A DNA stretch of 64,000 nt, from the NCBI RefSeq assembly GCF_009647655.1, contig NZ_WJFD01000007.1:248001-312000 (forward strand), given 5' to 3'. Source of the DNA: Chitinophaga sp. SYP-B3965. GTDB taxonomy: Bacteria > Bacteroidota > Bacteroidia > Chitinophagales > Chitinophagaceae. A program made the translations under genes and the position numbers. The number at the start of each line of letters is the position of its first letter. Position 1 is the first letter of the stretch. A model generated the notes under the pieces. The model saw only the letters and a list, made by a program, of their open reading frames with translations. It did not search any database and was not told the origin of the DNA. Positions 1-9,037 of this stretch are shown here, in pieces.

Positions 1-49
1 TCTACTGGCTTTTAATAATCCCACGTTTACTTTACAAACGCAATAAATA

Positions 50-3000
50 ATGAGACATTTTTTTATCATTTTGATCCTCGCCGTAATGGGCATTGGTGCT
101 GCGAGTTGCAGTAAAACCCGCCCGGGCATCCCTAAGGTGCTGGTGTTCACAAAGACCACCGGTTTCCGCCATGCCTCTATACCTGCAGGAATTAAAGCTA
201 TCCAACAATTAGGCAAGGAGAATGGTTTTGAAGTGGATACAACGGAAAACGCGGCGCGTTTTTCTGAAGATTCCTTACAGCAATATGCAGCCGTGATCTT
301 TCTGAATACAACAGGGGATATGCTGGATAGCCGCCAGGAGGCTGATTTTGAAAGGTACATCCAGGCCGGCGGTGGTTTTGTGGGTATCCACGCTGCTGCT
401 GATTCTGAATACGACTGGCCATGGTATGGCAAAATGGTAGGCGCTTATTTTGAAAGCCATCCTCCGGGAACTGCCAAAGCCAAACTGATCATCAAAGACA
501 AGAGCCATGCCGCTACCAAACATTTGCAGGATATCTGGGAACATACGGACGAGTGGTACAATTTTAAAAATGTCAATAAAGAAACCAATGTGCTGATCAC
601 GGTGGATGAGAAATCTTACACCGGCGGCAAAATGGGTGAAGATCATCCTATCAGCTGGTATCATAGTTATGATGGCGGCCGTGCTTTCTATACAGAGTTA
701 GGTCATACAGAAGAATCTTATACAGAGTCTGCTTACCTGCAACACATCCTGGGTGGTATTAAATATGCTATTGGTAACAACCAGGTGCTGGATTATGCAA
801 AAGCAACCACACAACGTTTACCTGATGAAGATCGTTTTACCAAACAGGTACTGAACAGCGGTAACTTTTTTGAACCTACAGAAATGGCGGTGTTGCCTAA
901 CCTGGATATCCTGGTAATACAACGCCGTGGTGAGATCATGTTCTATAACAATACTACCAAGGCATTATCGCAGGTAGGTTTCCTGAACGTGTATTTCAAA
1001 ACAGATGTACCCAAAGTAAATGCGGAAGAAGGTTTGCTGGGCATCGCAGCAGATCCTGAATTTGCAAAGAATAATTACATCTATCTTTTTTACTCTCCAA
1101 CAGATACTTCGGTGAACAGGCTGAGCCGTTTTACTTTTAAGGATAATAAAGTGATCCCTGAAAGTGAAAAAGTGATCCTGCAATTCTATTCTCAACGTCA
1201 GATCTGTTGCCATACCGGTGGTTCTATCACCTTTGGCCCTGATGGTTTGCTCTATGTTTCCACAGGAGATAATACTACTCCATTTGATGAACCGGAGCAA
1301 CCTTTTACCAGTAAAGGTTTTGGTCCGGTGGATGATCGTCCCGGTCACCATCAATATGATGGCCGCAGAAGTTCTTCCAATACAAATGACCTGCGTGGAA
1401 AGGTATTGCGTATCCGCGTGAAGGAAGATGGTTCTTATGAAATTCCGGAAGGCAACCTCTTCAAGGCTACGGATAAAACAAAAGCAGAGATCTATGCAAT
1501 GGGTACACGTAACCCTTACCGTATTTCTGTTGACCGCAAAACAGGTTACCTGTATTGGGGTGAAGTTGGTCCGGATGCAAGCAAGGATGATTCTACCCGT
1601 GGCCCGCAAGGTTATGATGAAGTAAATCAGGCAAAGAAAGCCGGTTATTTCGGTTATCCTTTGTTCATTGCAGATAACAAACCTTACCGTGCATTTGATT
1701 ATGAAACAGGTGTATCAGGGGCTTACAACAATCCTGAAAAACCAATTAATAATTCCCGCAACAATACTGGTTTGCAGGAATTACCGCCAGCGCAAAAAGC
1801 ATTTATCTGGTATCCTTATGCTAAATCTGCGGAATTTCCGCTGGTTGGTACAGGTGGCCGTAATGCAGAAGCAGGGCCGGTTTACTACTCAGAATTCTAT
1901 CCAAAGGAAACACGTTTCCCGGATTATTATAATGGCAAACTCTTTATCTACGACTGGATCCGTGGTTGGATCATGGCGGTTACCATGGACAAAGATGGTA
2001 ACTATGTGAAGATGGAAAGGTTTATGTCCGGCACGAAATTCAATGCACCCATTGATATGGAAATGGGTCCTGATGGCCGTTTGTACATCCTGGAATATGG
2101 TAACGGATGGTTCAGTAAAAATGCGGATGCTGCTTTATCCCGCATCGATTTCAATGGTGGCAACCGTGCGCCGAGAACAGGATTATCTGTGAGCAAACTC
2201 ACCGGTGGATTACCGTTCAAAGTAAAAATTACAGCAGATGATGCAGTGGACCCTGACGGCGACGCTATCTCCTTCCTCTGGAATTTCGGCAACGGCAACA
2301 AGAAAGAAACAACAGAACCTTTTGTTGAGCAAACATTCACAACAGCAGGAGAGTATCCTGTATTTGTAGATGTAACAGACAGCAAAGGCGCTACTACCCG
2401 CAGTAAAATGATCAGTGTGTACGCCGGTAACGAAACACCGGAAGTGAACATTGATATTACGGGTAACAAGATGTTCTACTTCCCGGGTAAACAAGTTCGT
2501 TATACCGTGAATGTAACGGATAAAGAAGATGGCAGTACTGCAGCTGGGAACCTGGATGCAGCGAACCTTTATGTGAAGGCGCTGTATATGGAAGGCAGAG
2601 ATAAAGCAGGCATGCCACAAGGGCACCAGATCATTTCAGGTGCTATTGCGGGTAAGAACATCATGGAAACTTCTGACTGTAAAACCTGTCACAAACCGAA
2701 TGAGAAATCCATCGGGCCTAGCTTTATGGATGTAGCTGCTAAATATAAAGATGATCCAAAATCTCCGGAGTACCTGGCTGATAAGATCATCAAAGGTGGC
2801 GGTGGTGTTTGGGGTGAAACTGCGATGTCTGCGCATCCTGGTCTTTCCAACACGGAGGCAAAACAGATCGTGGAGTATATTTTCTCGCTGGCAGGCGGTA
2901 ACAAACAGGAGCCTTCTTTACCGGCAACTGGTTCTGTATCCCCTACAGTGGGTGGTGAGCTGAAAGACCGTGGCATATTGTATCTGATAGCCAGCTATAC

Positions 3001-3457
3001 AGATAAAGGTGGTGCAGGTATCAGGCCTATCACTGGTTCAGCGAATGTAGAACTGCGGAATCCTAAAATTCAGGCAGAGAACTACAAACAAGTGGATGGA
3101 GCAGCTACGGTTGAGATCAGCGGTATGAAAGTGCTGGTGCCTACTGCCACTTCCTGGGCTGCTTACAGAGATCTTGATCTGGCTGAGGTGAATGGTATTG
3201 AGCTGACCTATTATGTGCAGGAAACCCCGCTTTCTGGTTATGTAGTAGCTGCTCATCTGGATAGCCCTACCGGCGAGAAACTGGGTGAAGTAACCATCGG
3301 ACCTGGCGGTGCTAAAGAAACAGCTACCACAGCAACGATCACTTTCCCCACCTGGACGGGTAATCAGAAACATGCTTTATACCTGGTGTTCAAAGCTGCA
3401 GATCCTGCAGAAAAGGCACCGGTTGGTATTGATTTCTTCCGTTTGATAGCGAAATAA
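50..3457 (+). CDS. ThuA / PQQ-dependent sugar dehydrogenase / PKD / cytochrome c multidomain lipoprotein
   Basis: A 1135-residue secreted protein, probably a lipoprotein (hydrophobic start, Cys at residue 20 in AASC). Modules in order: a ThuA-like domain (about 28-240, with GFRHASIP and GGFVGIHAAAD), a glucose/sorbosone dehydrogenase-type beta-propeller (about 262-715, with EEGLLGIAADPEF, CCHTGGSITFGPDGLLYVSTGD and the GTRNPYR signature), a PKD domain (about 725-820), a class I cytochrome c with CKTCH at residues 877-881 and a likely Met ligand in AMSAHP, and a C-terminal CBM6-like beta-sandwich (about 1017-1135). The family knowledge suggests oxidation of a sugar in the periplasm with electrons passed to the built-in haem. 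Substrate is unknown. The upstream 49 bases carry only a short leader. It stands alone in front of a terminator. Confidence 0.88.
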   Translation: MRHFFIILILAVMGIGAASCSKTRPGIPKVLVFTKTTGFRHASIPAGIKAIQQLGKENGFEVDTTENAARFSEDSLQQYAAVIFLNTTGDMLDSRQEADFERYIQAGGGFVGIHAAADSEYDWPWYGKMVGAYFESHPPGTAKAKLIIKDKSHAATKHLQDIWEHTDEWYNFKNVNKETNVLITVDEKSYTGGKMGEDHPISWYHSYDGGRAFYTELGHTEESYTESAYLQHILGGIKYAIGNNQVLDYAKATTQRLPDEDRFTKQVLNSGNFFEPTEMAVLPNLDILVIQRRGEIMFYNNTTKALSQVGFLNVYFKTDVPKVNAEEGLLGIAADPEFAKNNYIYLFYSPTDTSVNRLSRFTFKDNKVIPESEKVILQFYSQRQICCHTGGSITFGPDGLLYVSTGDNTTPFDEPEQPFTSKGFGPVDDRPGHHQYDGRRSSSNTNDLRGKVLRIRVKEDGSYEIPEGNLFKATDKTKAEIYAMGTRNPYRISVDRKTGYLYWGEVGPDASKDDSTRGPQGYDEVNQAKKAGYFGYPLFIADNKPYRAFDYETGVSGAYNNPEKPINNSRNNTGLQELPPAQKAFIWYPYAKSAEFPLVGTGGRNAEAGPVYYSEFYPKETRFPDYYNGKLFIYDWIRGWIMAVTMDKDGNYVKMERFMSGTKFNAPIDMEMGPDGRLYILEYGNGWFSKNADAALSRIDFNGGNRAPRTGLSVSKLTGGLPFKVKITADDAVDPDGDAISFLWNFGNGNKKETTEPFVEQTFTTAGEYPVFVDVTDSKGATTRSKMISVYAGNETPEVNIDITGNKMFYFPGKQVRYTVNVTDKEDGSTAAGNLDAANLYVKALYMEGRDKAGMPQGHQIISGAIAGKNIMETSDCKTCHKPNEKSIGPSFMDVAAKYKDDPKSPEYLADKIIKGGGGVWGETAMSAHPGLSNTEAKQIVEYIFSLAGGNKQEPSLPATGSVSPTVGGELKDRGILYLIASYTDKGGAGIRPITGSANVELRNPKIQAENYKQVDGAATVEISGMKVLVPTATSWAAYRDLDLAEVNGIELTYYVQETPLSGYVVAAHLDSPTGEKLGEVTIGPGGAKETATTATITFPTWTGNQKHALYLVFKAADPAEKAPVGIDFFRLIAK

Positions 3458-3475
3458 GCGTATGTTTTCTATAAG

Positions 3476-3507
3476 AAAAGGCTGCCCTGTGAGGGGCAGC
3501 CTTTTTT
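3476..3507 (+). terminator. Rho-independent terminator of the ThuA/dehydrogenase gene
   Basis: The arms AAAAGGCTGCCC and GGGCAGCCTTTT enclose a short loop and run into a T-tract 20-50 bases after the stop codon. The A-rich left side means it could also serve the - strand. Confidence 0.85.
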
Positions 3508-3585
3508 AGTATTTCTAACCATGGGGGAACGAAGTGATATCAAACAGGTATCAAACACGTACCCTATGTCGGGAGATGCCATTTG

Positions 3586-4737
3586 TTAAGGCGTACTAAA
3601 CAATAAAGTTTGTTCCGAGATGTATTTTTTGATCCGTTCAACCTGATCTGAAGGAATCTTTACAGGTTGTTCCAGAATAATTTTGCCCCATTTCTCAGCC
3701 TGGTTAAAACGCTTGTAACGTTGATAGAAACTGAAAAGTTCCATTTTGCTACCAAAACGATTGGGAACCATATATACGGCCTTCAACATAACAGCTTCAG
3801 CCTGCTTGAGATCTCCTGTTTCTTCATATGCTTCTCCCAGTTTCATCAGCCAGTTATTATTCGGGCGCATGGTGCAGGCTTGCAGCAGTATTTTTTTTGC
3901 TTCAGGTGCTTCCTGCATCTCTAATAAAAGTGTACCGTAATCCATGAAGAATTCAGGATACTGGCGGAAGCGCGGGTGTAATATTTCGTAAATTTGCAAT
4001 GCGGCCGCGCGGTTGCCGGTGGATGATAATGTTTTGGCTTCTTTGATCTGCTGGTAATCTTTATAATACCACAAATAATGACCATAGTGGAATAGTAATA
4101 ACAAGATGGCTGGTATGGCTGCGTAGAACCATCTGATGCCCGCTATGATAACTATGGCCATCACTGCAAGGCATTGGAACAAGGGCTTTTCAAATACATG
4201 TGTGAAACAGGCGGCTATCATGATGGCGGCTAACTGTGCAACGGCTATGATGAGTAAGGGAGATCTACGGGTTTTTAGCATCAGCCATATGATCATAACG
4301 ATCAGCAGGGGGATGCCAATGATGGCTATCCAGCCACCTTCTATCATCCATTGAAAATAATCATTAAAGGCAAAATAGGTATTGTCTGCGGACAGGAATT
4401 CTGCTGTAGTATAATTCCCTTTACTGAAATAGGCTGCCTGATAATTGTTGTACACCGTTTGGAATTTCCCCCATCCGATACCTTGTGCATAATGATCGCG
4501 GAATATGGATGCGGAGATCTTATAGATCAGCATCCTTCCTTTGCTGGAACCAGTTTTCATACTAATGGCCAGTACGAATGGTAATAATGCAAGTAGACCT
4601 GCAATGATGTAGCGCCACTTCCTGAGCATAGGGTATAGTACGATCAGCAATGCAAAAGCGTAGCCAATTGTAAAGGCCCGGTTCATGGTGAAAATGGCAT
4701 ACAGCAGGCATCCTGTGATCAATACGATCACGATCAT
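3586..4737 (-). CDS. Short O-antigen-ligase-like (Wzy_C) membrane protein with TPR tail
   Basis: The first 220 residues hold about six or seven hydrophobic segments and the signature region of O-antigen ligase/polymerase proteins: SSKGRMLIYKIS, then HYAQGIGWGKFQTVYNNYQ, then a loop ending NDYFQWMIEGG. The C-terminal 150 residues look like TPR repeats (AALQIYEILHPRFRQYPEFFMDYGTLL, AEAVMLKAVYMVPN). Family members usually have ten or more membrane segments; here roughly the first half is missing. The open frame extends upstream to 4836 only by overlapping the preceding gene, so the ATG at 4737, one base after that gene's stop, is chosen. It would transfer or polymerise a surface glycan, but the truncation makes activity uncertain. 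Confidence 0.65.
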   Translation of the reverse strand: MIVIVLITGCLLYAIFTMNRAFTIGYAFALLIVLYPMLRKWRYIIAGLLALLPFVLAISMKTGSSKGRMLIYKISASIFRDHYAQGIGWGKFQTVYNNYQAAYFSKGNYTTAEFLSADNTYFAFNDYFQWMIEGGWIAIIGIPLLIVMIIWLMLKTRRSPLLIIAVAQLAAIMIAACFTHVFEKPLFQCLAVMAIVIIAGIRWFYAAIPAILLLLFHYGHYLWYYKDYQQIKEAKTLSSTGNRAAALQIYEILHPRFRQYPEFFMDYGTLLLEMQEAPEAKKILLQACTMRPNNNWLMKLGEAYEETGDLKQAEAVMLKAVYMVPNRFGSKMELFSFYQRYKRFNQAEKWGKIILEQPVKIPSDQVERIKKYISEQTLLFSTP

Positions 4738-4738
4738 A

Positions 4739-6682
4739 TTACCACCAGACCTGTTTTCCGTTCTCATAAGTGAAAATACGTTCTTCATTACCTTTTGATA
4801 AATCATGGAGAATATAAACAGTGCCGGCAGGAACATCTTTGAAAAGCAGGCGTTGTTCCGTGGCAGTTTGTTTTCCTGCTACGACCCATTTTTCGCCATC
4901 CCAGTAGCGGAGTTCGTAAGTATCACCTTCCAGTATAAAATTGGTATCGCTGCGGGGGCAGTAACGGATGCGGGTAATCTTTTTCGGTTTGCCAAGATCC
5001 AGTCCGGCCCAGCTGATGCTATCTTTTATGCCGGAGAAATAAGTGGCGGGATCACCATCAGAAACATTTATGAGTCCGGTCCCTGTTTCTTCCTGCGATA
5101 CATCCGGGAAGCCAATTGTTTTTCCGAACAGTTGTGTTGCCCCCTGAAAGAATTTCAGTTCTGCCACATTTGTTCTGATGCCATGCGGTGCAATGAAACG
5201 GACATAACGGAAAAGTTGCTGTTGCGAAATGAGTGCGGTTTCAATTTTTTCGGGTACTTCTGTTACGGTGAACAGATTGACGGAATCGGAGAAATCCTGT
5301 TTGTTGGCTCCCTGGAAACGGCCGCCCACCATGGCGCTCATATAATTCAGGGTACCAATGAAACGGGGATATTTTCTCAGGAGTTGCATTTCCTGGTGTG
5401 GTGGTGTGTGTTGCAGGTATTGGATGCTGCCACTGTTTTGTAAAATAAAAGGTTTCGTAGCCGGGTAGTATGTTCCCTGGTAATAGTACATGACTATGTA
5501 AAGCAGGTTCCTGCCCATTTTGGTAAATGTGGCTTTTTTATTTTTGACAGGGCCATACGATTGTGCAGACCAGCTTTTGGTGTTGAAAGTGCAGATCACG
5601 GCGTAATCCCTGGGGATCTCAAAATCTATGGTGAGCGGGATTTCCAGATCACTTACCAGGGTGTATTCTTCTGTTACATCCCGTTGCTTGTTGTTCAGCA
5701 GCATTGCTGGTACCTCATGTATAGATGGTGTATCTATGGGATGTTGTGTTGCAAAGGTTTTGCGGAAGACTTTAGAGAATCGGTAGGGATAATTATACAC
5801 ACCGCCGAAACCGGAAGCTGCAGCATCAAAAGCATAACAGGTGCCGTTTTCCTGTAACAGTACGTCCCATTGATGGCCTCTGTTCAGATCTCCCCACATG
5901 GGTGTATAATCAATGGCAGCAGGAACACCATTTGCGCGTAAGGCCATCACTTCATATTGGGAAAGATGTGCGCAGGAACCTCTGCGACCTTTTTCCATCT
6001 GGCTGATGCTGAAATCAAAAGGATAGAGGCGCATGGTATTGCTTACGCTGGCAAAGGCCCTTACCTGTTTATTGAACTGATCTGTAAAATCACAACTGTT
6101 ATTGGCTTTGGAAGTATCCTGCAAAGTGCCGAAACGTTTGCGCAAACGTTCGTGGAATATTTCCGGTGTTTCGTGTGAGGCCCTGTAGGGCAAAAGGTAT
6201 TCGCAGAATTGTTCAAAGCTGAGGTTCTTACACCAGGGGCTTTCTTTCCATACTTTAAAAGACCAGTCGATATGCTGGATGAGATAAGCTGCAGATAAGG
6301 TCTGGTGATCCCGGGCTATTTCTGCATCCTGTGCCTGGGGTGTACTTCCTTCCGCTGCTACTAAAGAATCCCAGGCATGTAATAATATAGGAGAAGTAAT
6401 GGGCACTTTAATATTATTCCGATGGAGGGAATCGAGCACATCAAAGATAGCTTTGAAATGTTCCACCATTTCTCCCTGGTAGGAGTACTGACCATCCATA
6501 TTACCGATCAGGAATAAGGCGGCTTTATATTTTTCCGGATCATGCTTAAAATGAGTGATCACTTTTTCCAGTTCGCTTCGATTGTTTTCTGCGAGTACTA
6601 AAACCTTTTCCACATCAGGTGGGATCTGGTTGCATGCAAAAAGGCCACAGACAAGGATTAGGAGGGCTACAACGTATTTCAT
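4739..6682 (-). CDS. Transglutaminase-like lipoprotein with C-terminal discoidin-like domain
   Basis: A 647-residue protein starting MKYVVALLILVCGLFAC, a clear lipoprotein signal (Cys 17). The track of the frame goes further to 6703, but the signal peptide favours the ATG at 6682. A transglutaminase-like core is seen at about 205-290: GSCAHLSQYEVMALRANG supplies the Cys (near residue 237), RGHQWDV the His and FDAAASGFGG the Asp of a papain-fold triad. Residues about 470-647 resemble an F5/8 (discoidin) carbohydrate-binding domain (YVRFIAPHGIRTNVAELKFF, GDPATYFSG, WAGLDLGKPKKITRIRYCPR). Such proteins in Bacteroidota are exported and probably act on peptides or glycopeptides. It is co-oriented with the O-antigen-ligase-like gene, one base away, so they likely share a transcript. 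Confidence 0.75.
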   Translation of the reverse strand: MKYVVALLILVCGLFACNQIPPDVEKVLVLAENNRSELEKVITHFKHDPEKYKAALFLIGNMDGQYSYQGEMVEHFKAIFDVLDSLHRNNIKVPITSPILLHAWDSLVAAEGSTPQAQDAEIARDHQTLSAAYLIQHIDWSFKVWKESPWCKNLSFEQFCEYLLPYRASHETPEIFHERLRKRFGTLQDTSKANNSCDFTDQFNKQVRAFASVSNTMRLYPFDFSISQMEKGRRGSCAHLSQYEVMALRANGVPAAIDYTPMWGDLNRGHQWDVLLQENGTCYAFDAAASGFGGVYNYPYRFSKVFRKTFATQHPIDTPSIHEVPAMLLNNKQRDVTEEYTLVSDLEIPLTIDFEIPRDYAVICTFNTKSWSAQSYGPVKNKKATFTKMGRNLLYIVMYYYQGTYYPATKPFILQNSGSIQYLQHTPPHQEMQLLRKYPRFIGTLNYMSAMVGGRFQGANKQDFSDSVNLFTVTEVPEKIETALISQQQLFRYVRFIAPHGIRTNVAELKFFQGATQLFGKTIGFPDVSQEETGTGLINVSDGDPATYFSGIKDSISWAGLDLGKPKKITRIRYCPRSDTNFILEGDTYELRYWDGEKWVVAGKQTATEQRLLFKDVPAGTVYILHDLSKGNEERIFTYENGKQVWW

Positions 6683-6768
6683 AAGTGGAATTGTAATTTC
6701 CAATATAGCTAAATTCCATTTAGTTTTTTATAAAACGCTATTAGGATTTATTGATTTCCGGTATTATT

Positions 6769-6784
6769 TTACAAACGTTTGCAT
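6769..6784. promoter_or_regulatory. LacI-type operator-like palindrome (CAAACGTTTG)
   Basis: The 16-mer TTACAAACGTTTGCAT contains the perfect palindrome CAAACGTTTG with the central CG that is usual for LacI-family operators. It lies between the divergent genes at 6682 and 6849. It shares its CAAACG core with the sites at 17677 and 47745. Function is inferred only. Confidence 0.4.
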
Positions 6785-6848
6785 TGTGACCCGGAGATCC
6801 CGTTATACCTGTTTTTAATTACCCTTTAGATAAAACAAAATTCCATTT

Positions 6849-8330
6849 ATGAAAATCAGGTTACCCATTATCCCGTCATTATTGGCATGCTGTGCCGTGG
6901 CGATTATTTTTCTTGCCTGCCATAAGGAGCAGATCCCTGGCAAAGAAAAGACATCTTCTCAAAGCGCGTTGACCATTAAAGAGGCACGATCGTATTTTTA
7001 TAAAACGATCCGTCCGTCTATGGAGCGCACAAAAAACAGTTCTACGCATAAACTGGGTAAACTGTATGCCTTCTTTGACAGGGCAGAACTGTTTGATGCA
7101 GGTGATTACCAGGTAATAGAAGTTCCTGCAACCTGGGAGCATCCGCAATTGGTGACCATTCGTATGGGTGCGCCGGGTGATACCAATAAAAGAGCGCAGC
7201 CGGACAAAACAGAGCTGGGCAATGTGGACCGTCTTGTGATACACAGGCTCAAAGATGGTACCATGCAGCAGAAGATCGTGTCCTATGTTCCGGATAAGGA
7301 ATATATGGGCCGTCATAAGTATGATGCGAGCCATAACAGGTTATGGTCGCTGGATAAGGATTTTTCCGGTTTCCTTATTCACCGCCAATTGAATGGTGAT
7401 CCTTACCTGGCTTTCAAAGTGAAGGGAGGGAAAATAGTTGCTAAGCTGGATTATCAGAAAGTACGTAAACCTGACGCTAATGCCAAATGGGTAAATAAAT
7501 GTGAAATAGTTTCTTTCACAGAGACCTGGATTCAGATGTGTGAAGTTAAGGTTGTAGATAATCCAAGTGCAGGAGGATATGAATATATCGAGACTTGCTT
7601 TGGGGCCTGGGAAGTTGTATTCACACAAGAATGTTCGGAAGTGTGGGTGGAGGATACCAGTCCATGTTCACTTAATCCATATAGTGTTGGTTGCCCTGGT
7701 ATTACTACTCCTCCAGGTACTGATCCCCAGGTGCCGGAAGAAGTACAGGGACCTCATTATCCGGTTATTGCGATAAATCCAGGGGAGTATCCCATCTCAG
7801 ACCCGTCAGATTATTTTGCTGCTTTTAATACTTCTCAACCAGCAAGAATATCTATTTGTACAAAACAACCTGTACCAGGTGCACGTACAGCCGACCTGGG
7901 AGGAGATATTGGACATACCTTTTTTACCATTGAGCAAAATATTGGCGGTCATGTAGTGCGGAGATCTTTTGGCCTTTATCCCACCCTTTCGGTTAATAAT
8001 CTTATTTCTACCAGACCTGCGAACCTGGGGCAGGAAATAGATAGATTTTATGATGCAGAGCTGGTTATATTTGCTTCCAGTAGTGAGTTTGCAGATATTC
8101 TTGATCTGATCACTTCTGCTGCCGGGGGCTCGTTTACTTTAAATGGAGGAAACAGCCATCACCTGGCGATAGTGGTTGCCAGGAGTGTTGGAATCATGAT
8201 CCCTTTCACTAATGGATCGCTTAGCATGGGTGGTGCTGCCATCAATGGAGGAGATCTTGGAGAAGACCTTAAGCTTTTTGGAGGTTATGGGGTGCCTCTT
8301 TATACTACGAATGCACCTGACCTGAATTAA
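6849..8330 (+). CDS. Lipoprotein with C-terminal GHTF-type domain, function unknown
   Basis: A 493-residue lipoprotein (AIIFLACHKE, Cys 24). The N-terminal 200 residues are of a kind common in Chitinophaga lipoproteins without known function. Residues about 240-290 are Cys- and Pro-rich. The last 150 residues show a pattern I recognise from other Bacteroidota surface proteins: GHTFFTIEQ (His 356), then RSFGLYP, then a final helix region ending in VGIMIP. That pattern looks like a circularly permuted papain/NlpC-like fold, in which the second motif normally has NC; here it reads NSHHLA at 435-440, so the presumed nucleophile is Ser. The function is not known and no partner gene is adjacent; the gene is flanked by an operator-like site and a terminator, so it is probably transcribed alone. 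Confidence 0.65.
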   Translation: MKIRLPIIPSLLACCAVAIIFLACHKEQIPGKEKTSSQSALTIKEARSYFYKTIRPSMERTKNSSTHKLGKLYAFFDRAELFDAGDYQVIEVPATWEHPQLVTIRMGAPGDTNKRAQPDKTELGNVDRLVIHRLKDGTMQQKIVSYVPDKEYMGRHKYDASHNRLWSLDKDFSGFLIHRQLNGDPYLAFKVKGGKIVAKLDYQKVRKPDANAKWVNKCEIVSFTETWIQMCEVKVVDNPSAGGYEYIETCFGAWEVVFTQECSEVWVEDTSPCSLNPYSVGCPGITTPPGTDPQVPEEVQGPHYPVIAINPGEYPISDPSDYFAAFNTSQPARISICTKQPVPGARTADLGGDIGHTFFTIEQNIGGHVVRRSFGLYPTLSVNNLISTRPANLGQEIDRFYDAELVIFASSSEFADILDLITSAAGGSFTLNGGNSHHLAIVVARSVGIMIPFTNGSLSMGGAAINGGDLGEDLKLFGGYGVPLYTTNAPDLN

Positions 8331-8340
8331 TAAAAACTAA

Positions 8341-8374
8341 AAAGGGCTGGATAAAGTTATTTTATCCAGCCCTT
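8341..8374. terminator. Bidirectional terminator between convergent genes
   Basis: AAGGGCTGGATAAA pairs with TTTATCCAGCCCTT around a 5-base loop, placed between the stop codons of the genes ending at 8330 and 8396. A-rich sequence precedes it, serving the - strand. Confidence 0.8.
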
Positions 8375-8395
8375 GATAATTATAGTAAGAACTCC

Positions 8396-8803
8396 TTATC
8401 CGATCTTCATCATTTTTTTCCTCATTTTCTTGGCCTTTTTCTGACTGGCATGTACAAAATTCACCAGCAGCACAATGATCAGGATGAACAGGCCGAAAAA
8501 CTCCCGGGTATCTTCGATCCAGGGGTTGGAGGCCTTCATGGCTCCGGCAATATTCTCTGCATGGTGCTCTGTTGCCCAATCCAGCACCCCGTCTTTCGTG
8601 AAAAAGAGATAAATGGCGTAACCCAGGTAAGCCAGGATACCGAAGAGGTACCAGCCTTTGTAATAGCTGCCGGTGGCGGCTAAAGCACAGAAAACGGCCC
8701 CGTACAGGTAAATGGGCATCCAGATGTAAGGGTCCGGGTCATTCCACTGCAGCGCGGCGAATAAGATAAAAAGCACACAAAAGACAACGTTAAATATTTT
8801 CAT
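8396..8803 (-). CDS. TMEM220-like small membrane protein
   Basis: A 135-residue protein with four predicted membrane helices and a Lys-rich C-terminal tail (KKAKKMRKKMMKIG). The N-terminal FVLFAALQWNDPDPYIWMPIYLYGA-like stretch, with the conserved QWNDPD, is the hallmark of the transmembrane 220 family found in bacteria and animals. No biochemical function is established for the family. It is monocistronic, convergent with the gene before it. Confidence 0.75.
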   Translation of the reverse strand: MKIFNVVFCVLFILFAALQWNDPDPYIWMPIYLYGAVFCALAATGSYYKGWYLFGILAYLGYAIYLFFTKDGVLDWATEHHAENIAGAMKASNPWIEDTREFFGLFILIIVLLVNFVHASQKKAKKMRKKMMKIG

Positions 8804-9037
8804 GATCTGGTGAGTGAAAATGAGTCAGGTAAATTGATTAAACTTACGTAAAATCCGCAATACATCCATCAGACGGGTCTTGTAAAAGTTTTTTCAGAAA
8901 AAATAGCACATAAGTTTGTGGTTGTTAAATTAATGTTATAATTTACAATCACTATCGACAACAAAATCGCATTCGAAAACCTTTGCACAGAGTAACTACA
9001 CGAACGGTCATCTAATCAGAAGTTATTTTTGTCTTTA
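8804..9037. other. Intergenic region upstream of the TMEM220-like gene
   Basis: AT-rich sequence without a credible ORF. It must hold the promoter of the - strand gene at 8803. At its right end TATTTTTG (9024-9031) is a perfect match to the Bacteroidota -7 element TAnnTTTG on the + strand; no TTG was found at the expected upstream spacing. Confidence 0.45.

Noticed and set aside
24..40. CGTTT and AAACG inverted repeat with 7-base spacer before the first gene
   Set aside because: Too short and at the window edge; it resembles the CAAACG sites only in half.
965..1609. 214-aa - strand ORF within the ThuA/dehydrogenase gene
   Set aside because: Shadow of a strongly supported coding region on the other strand; Cys/Ile/Thr-rich without motifs.
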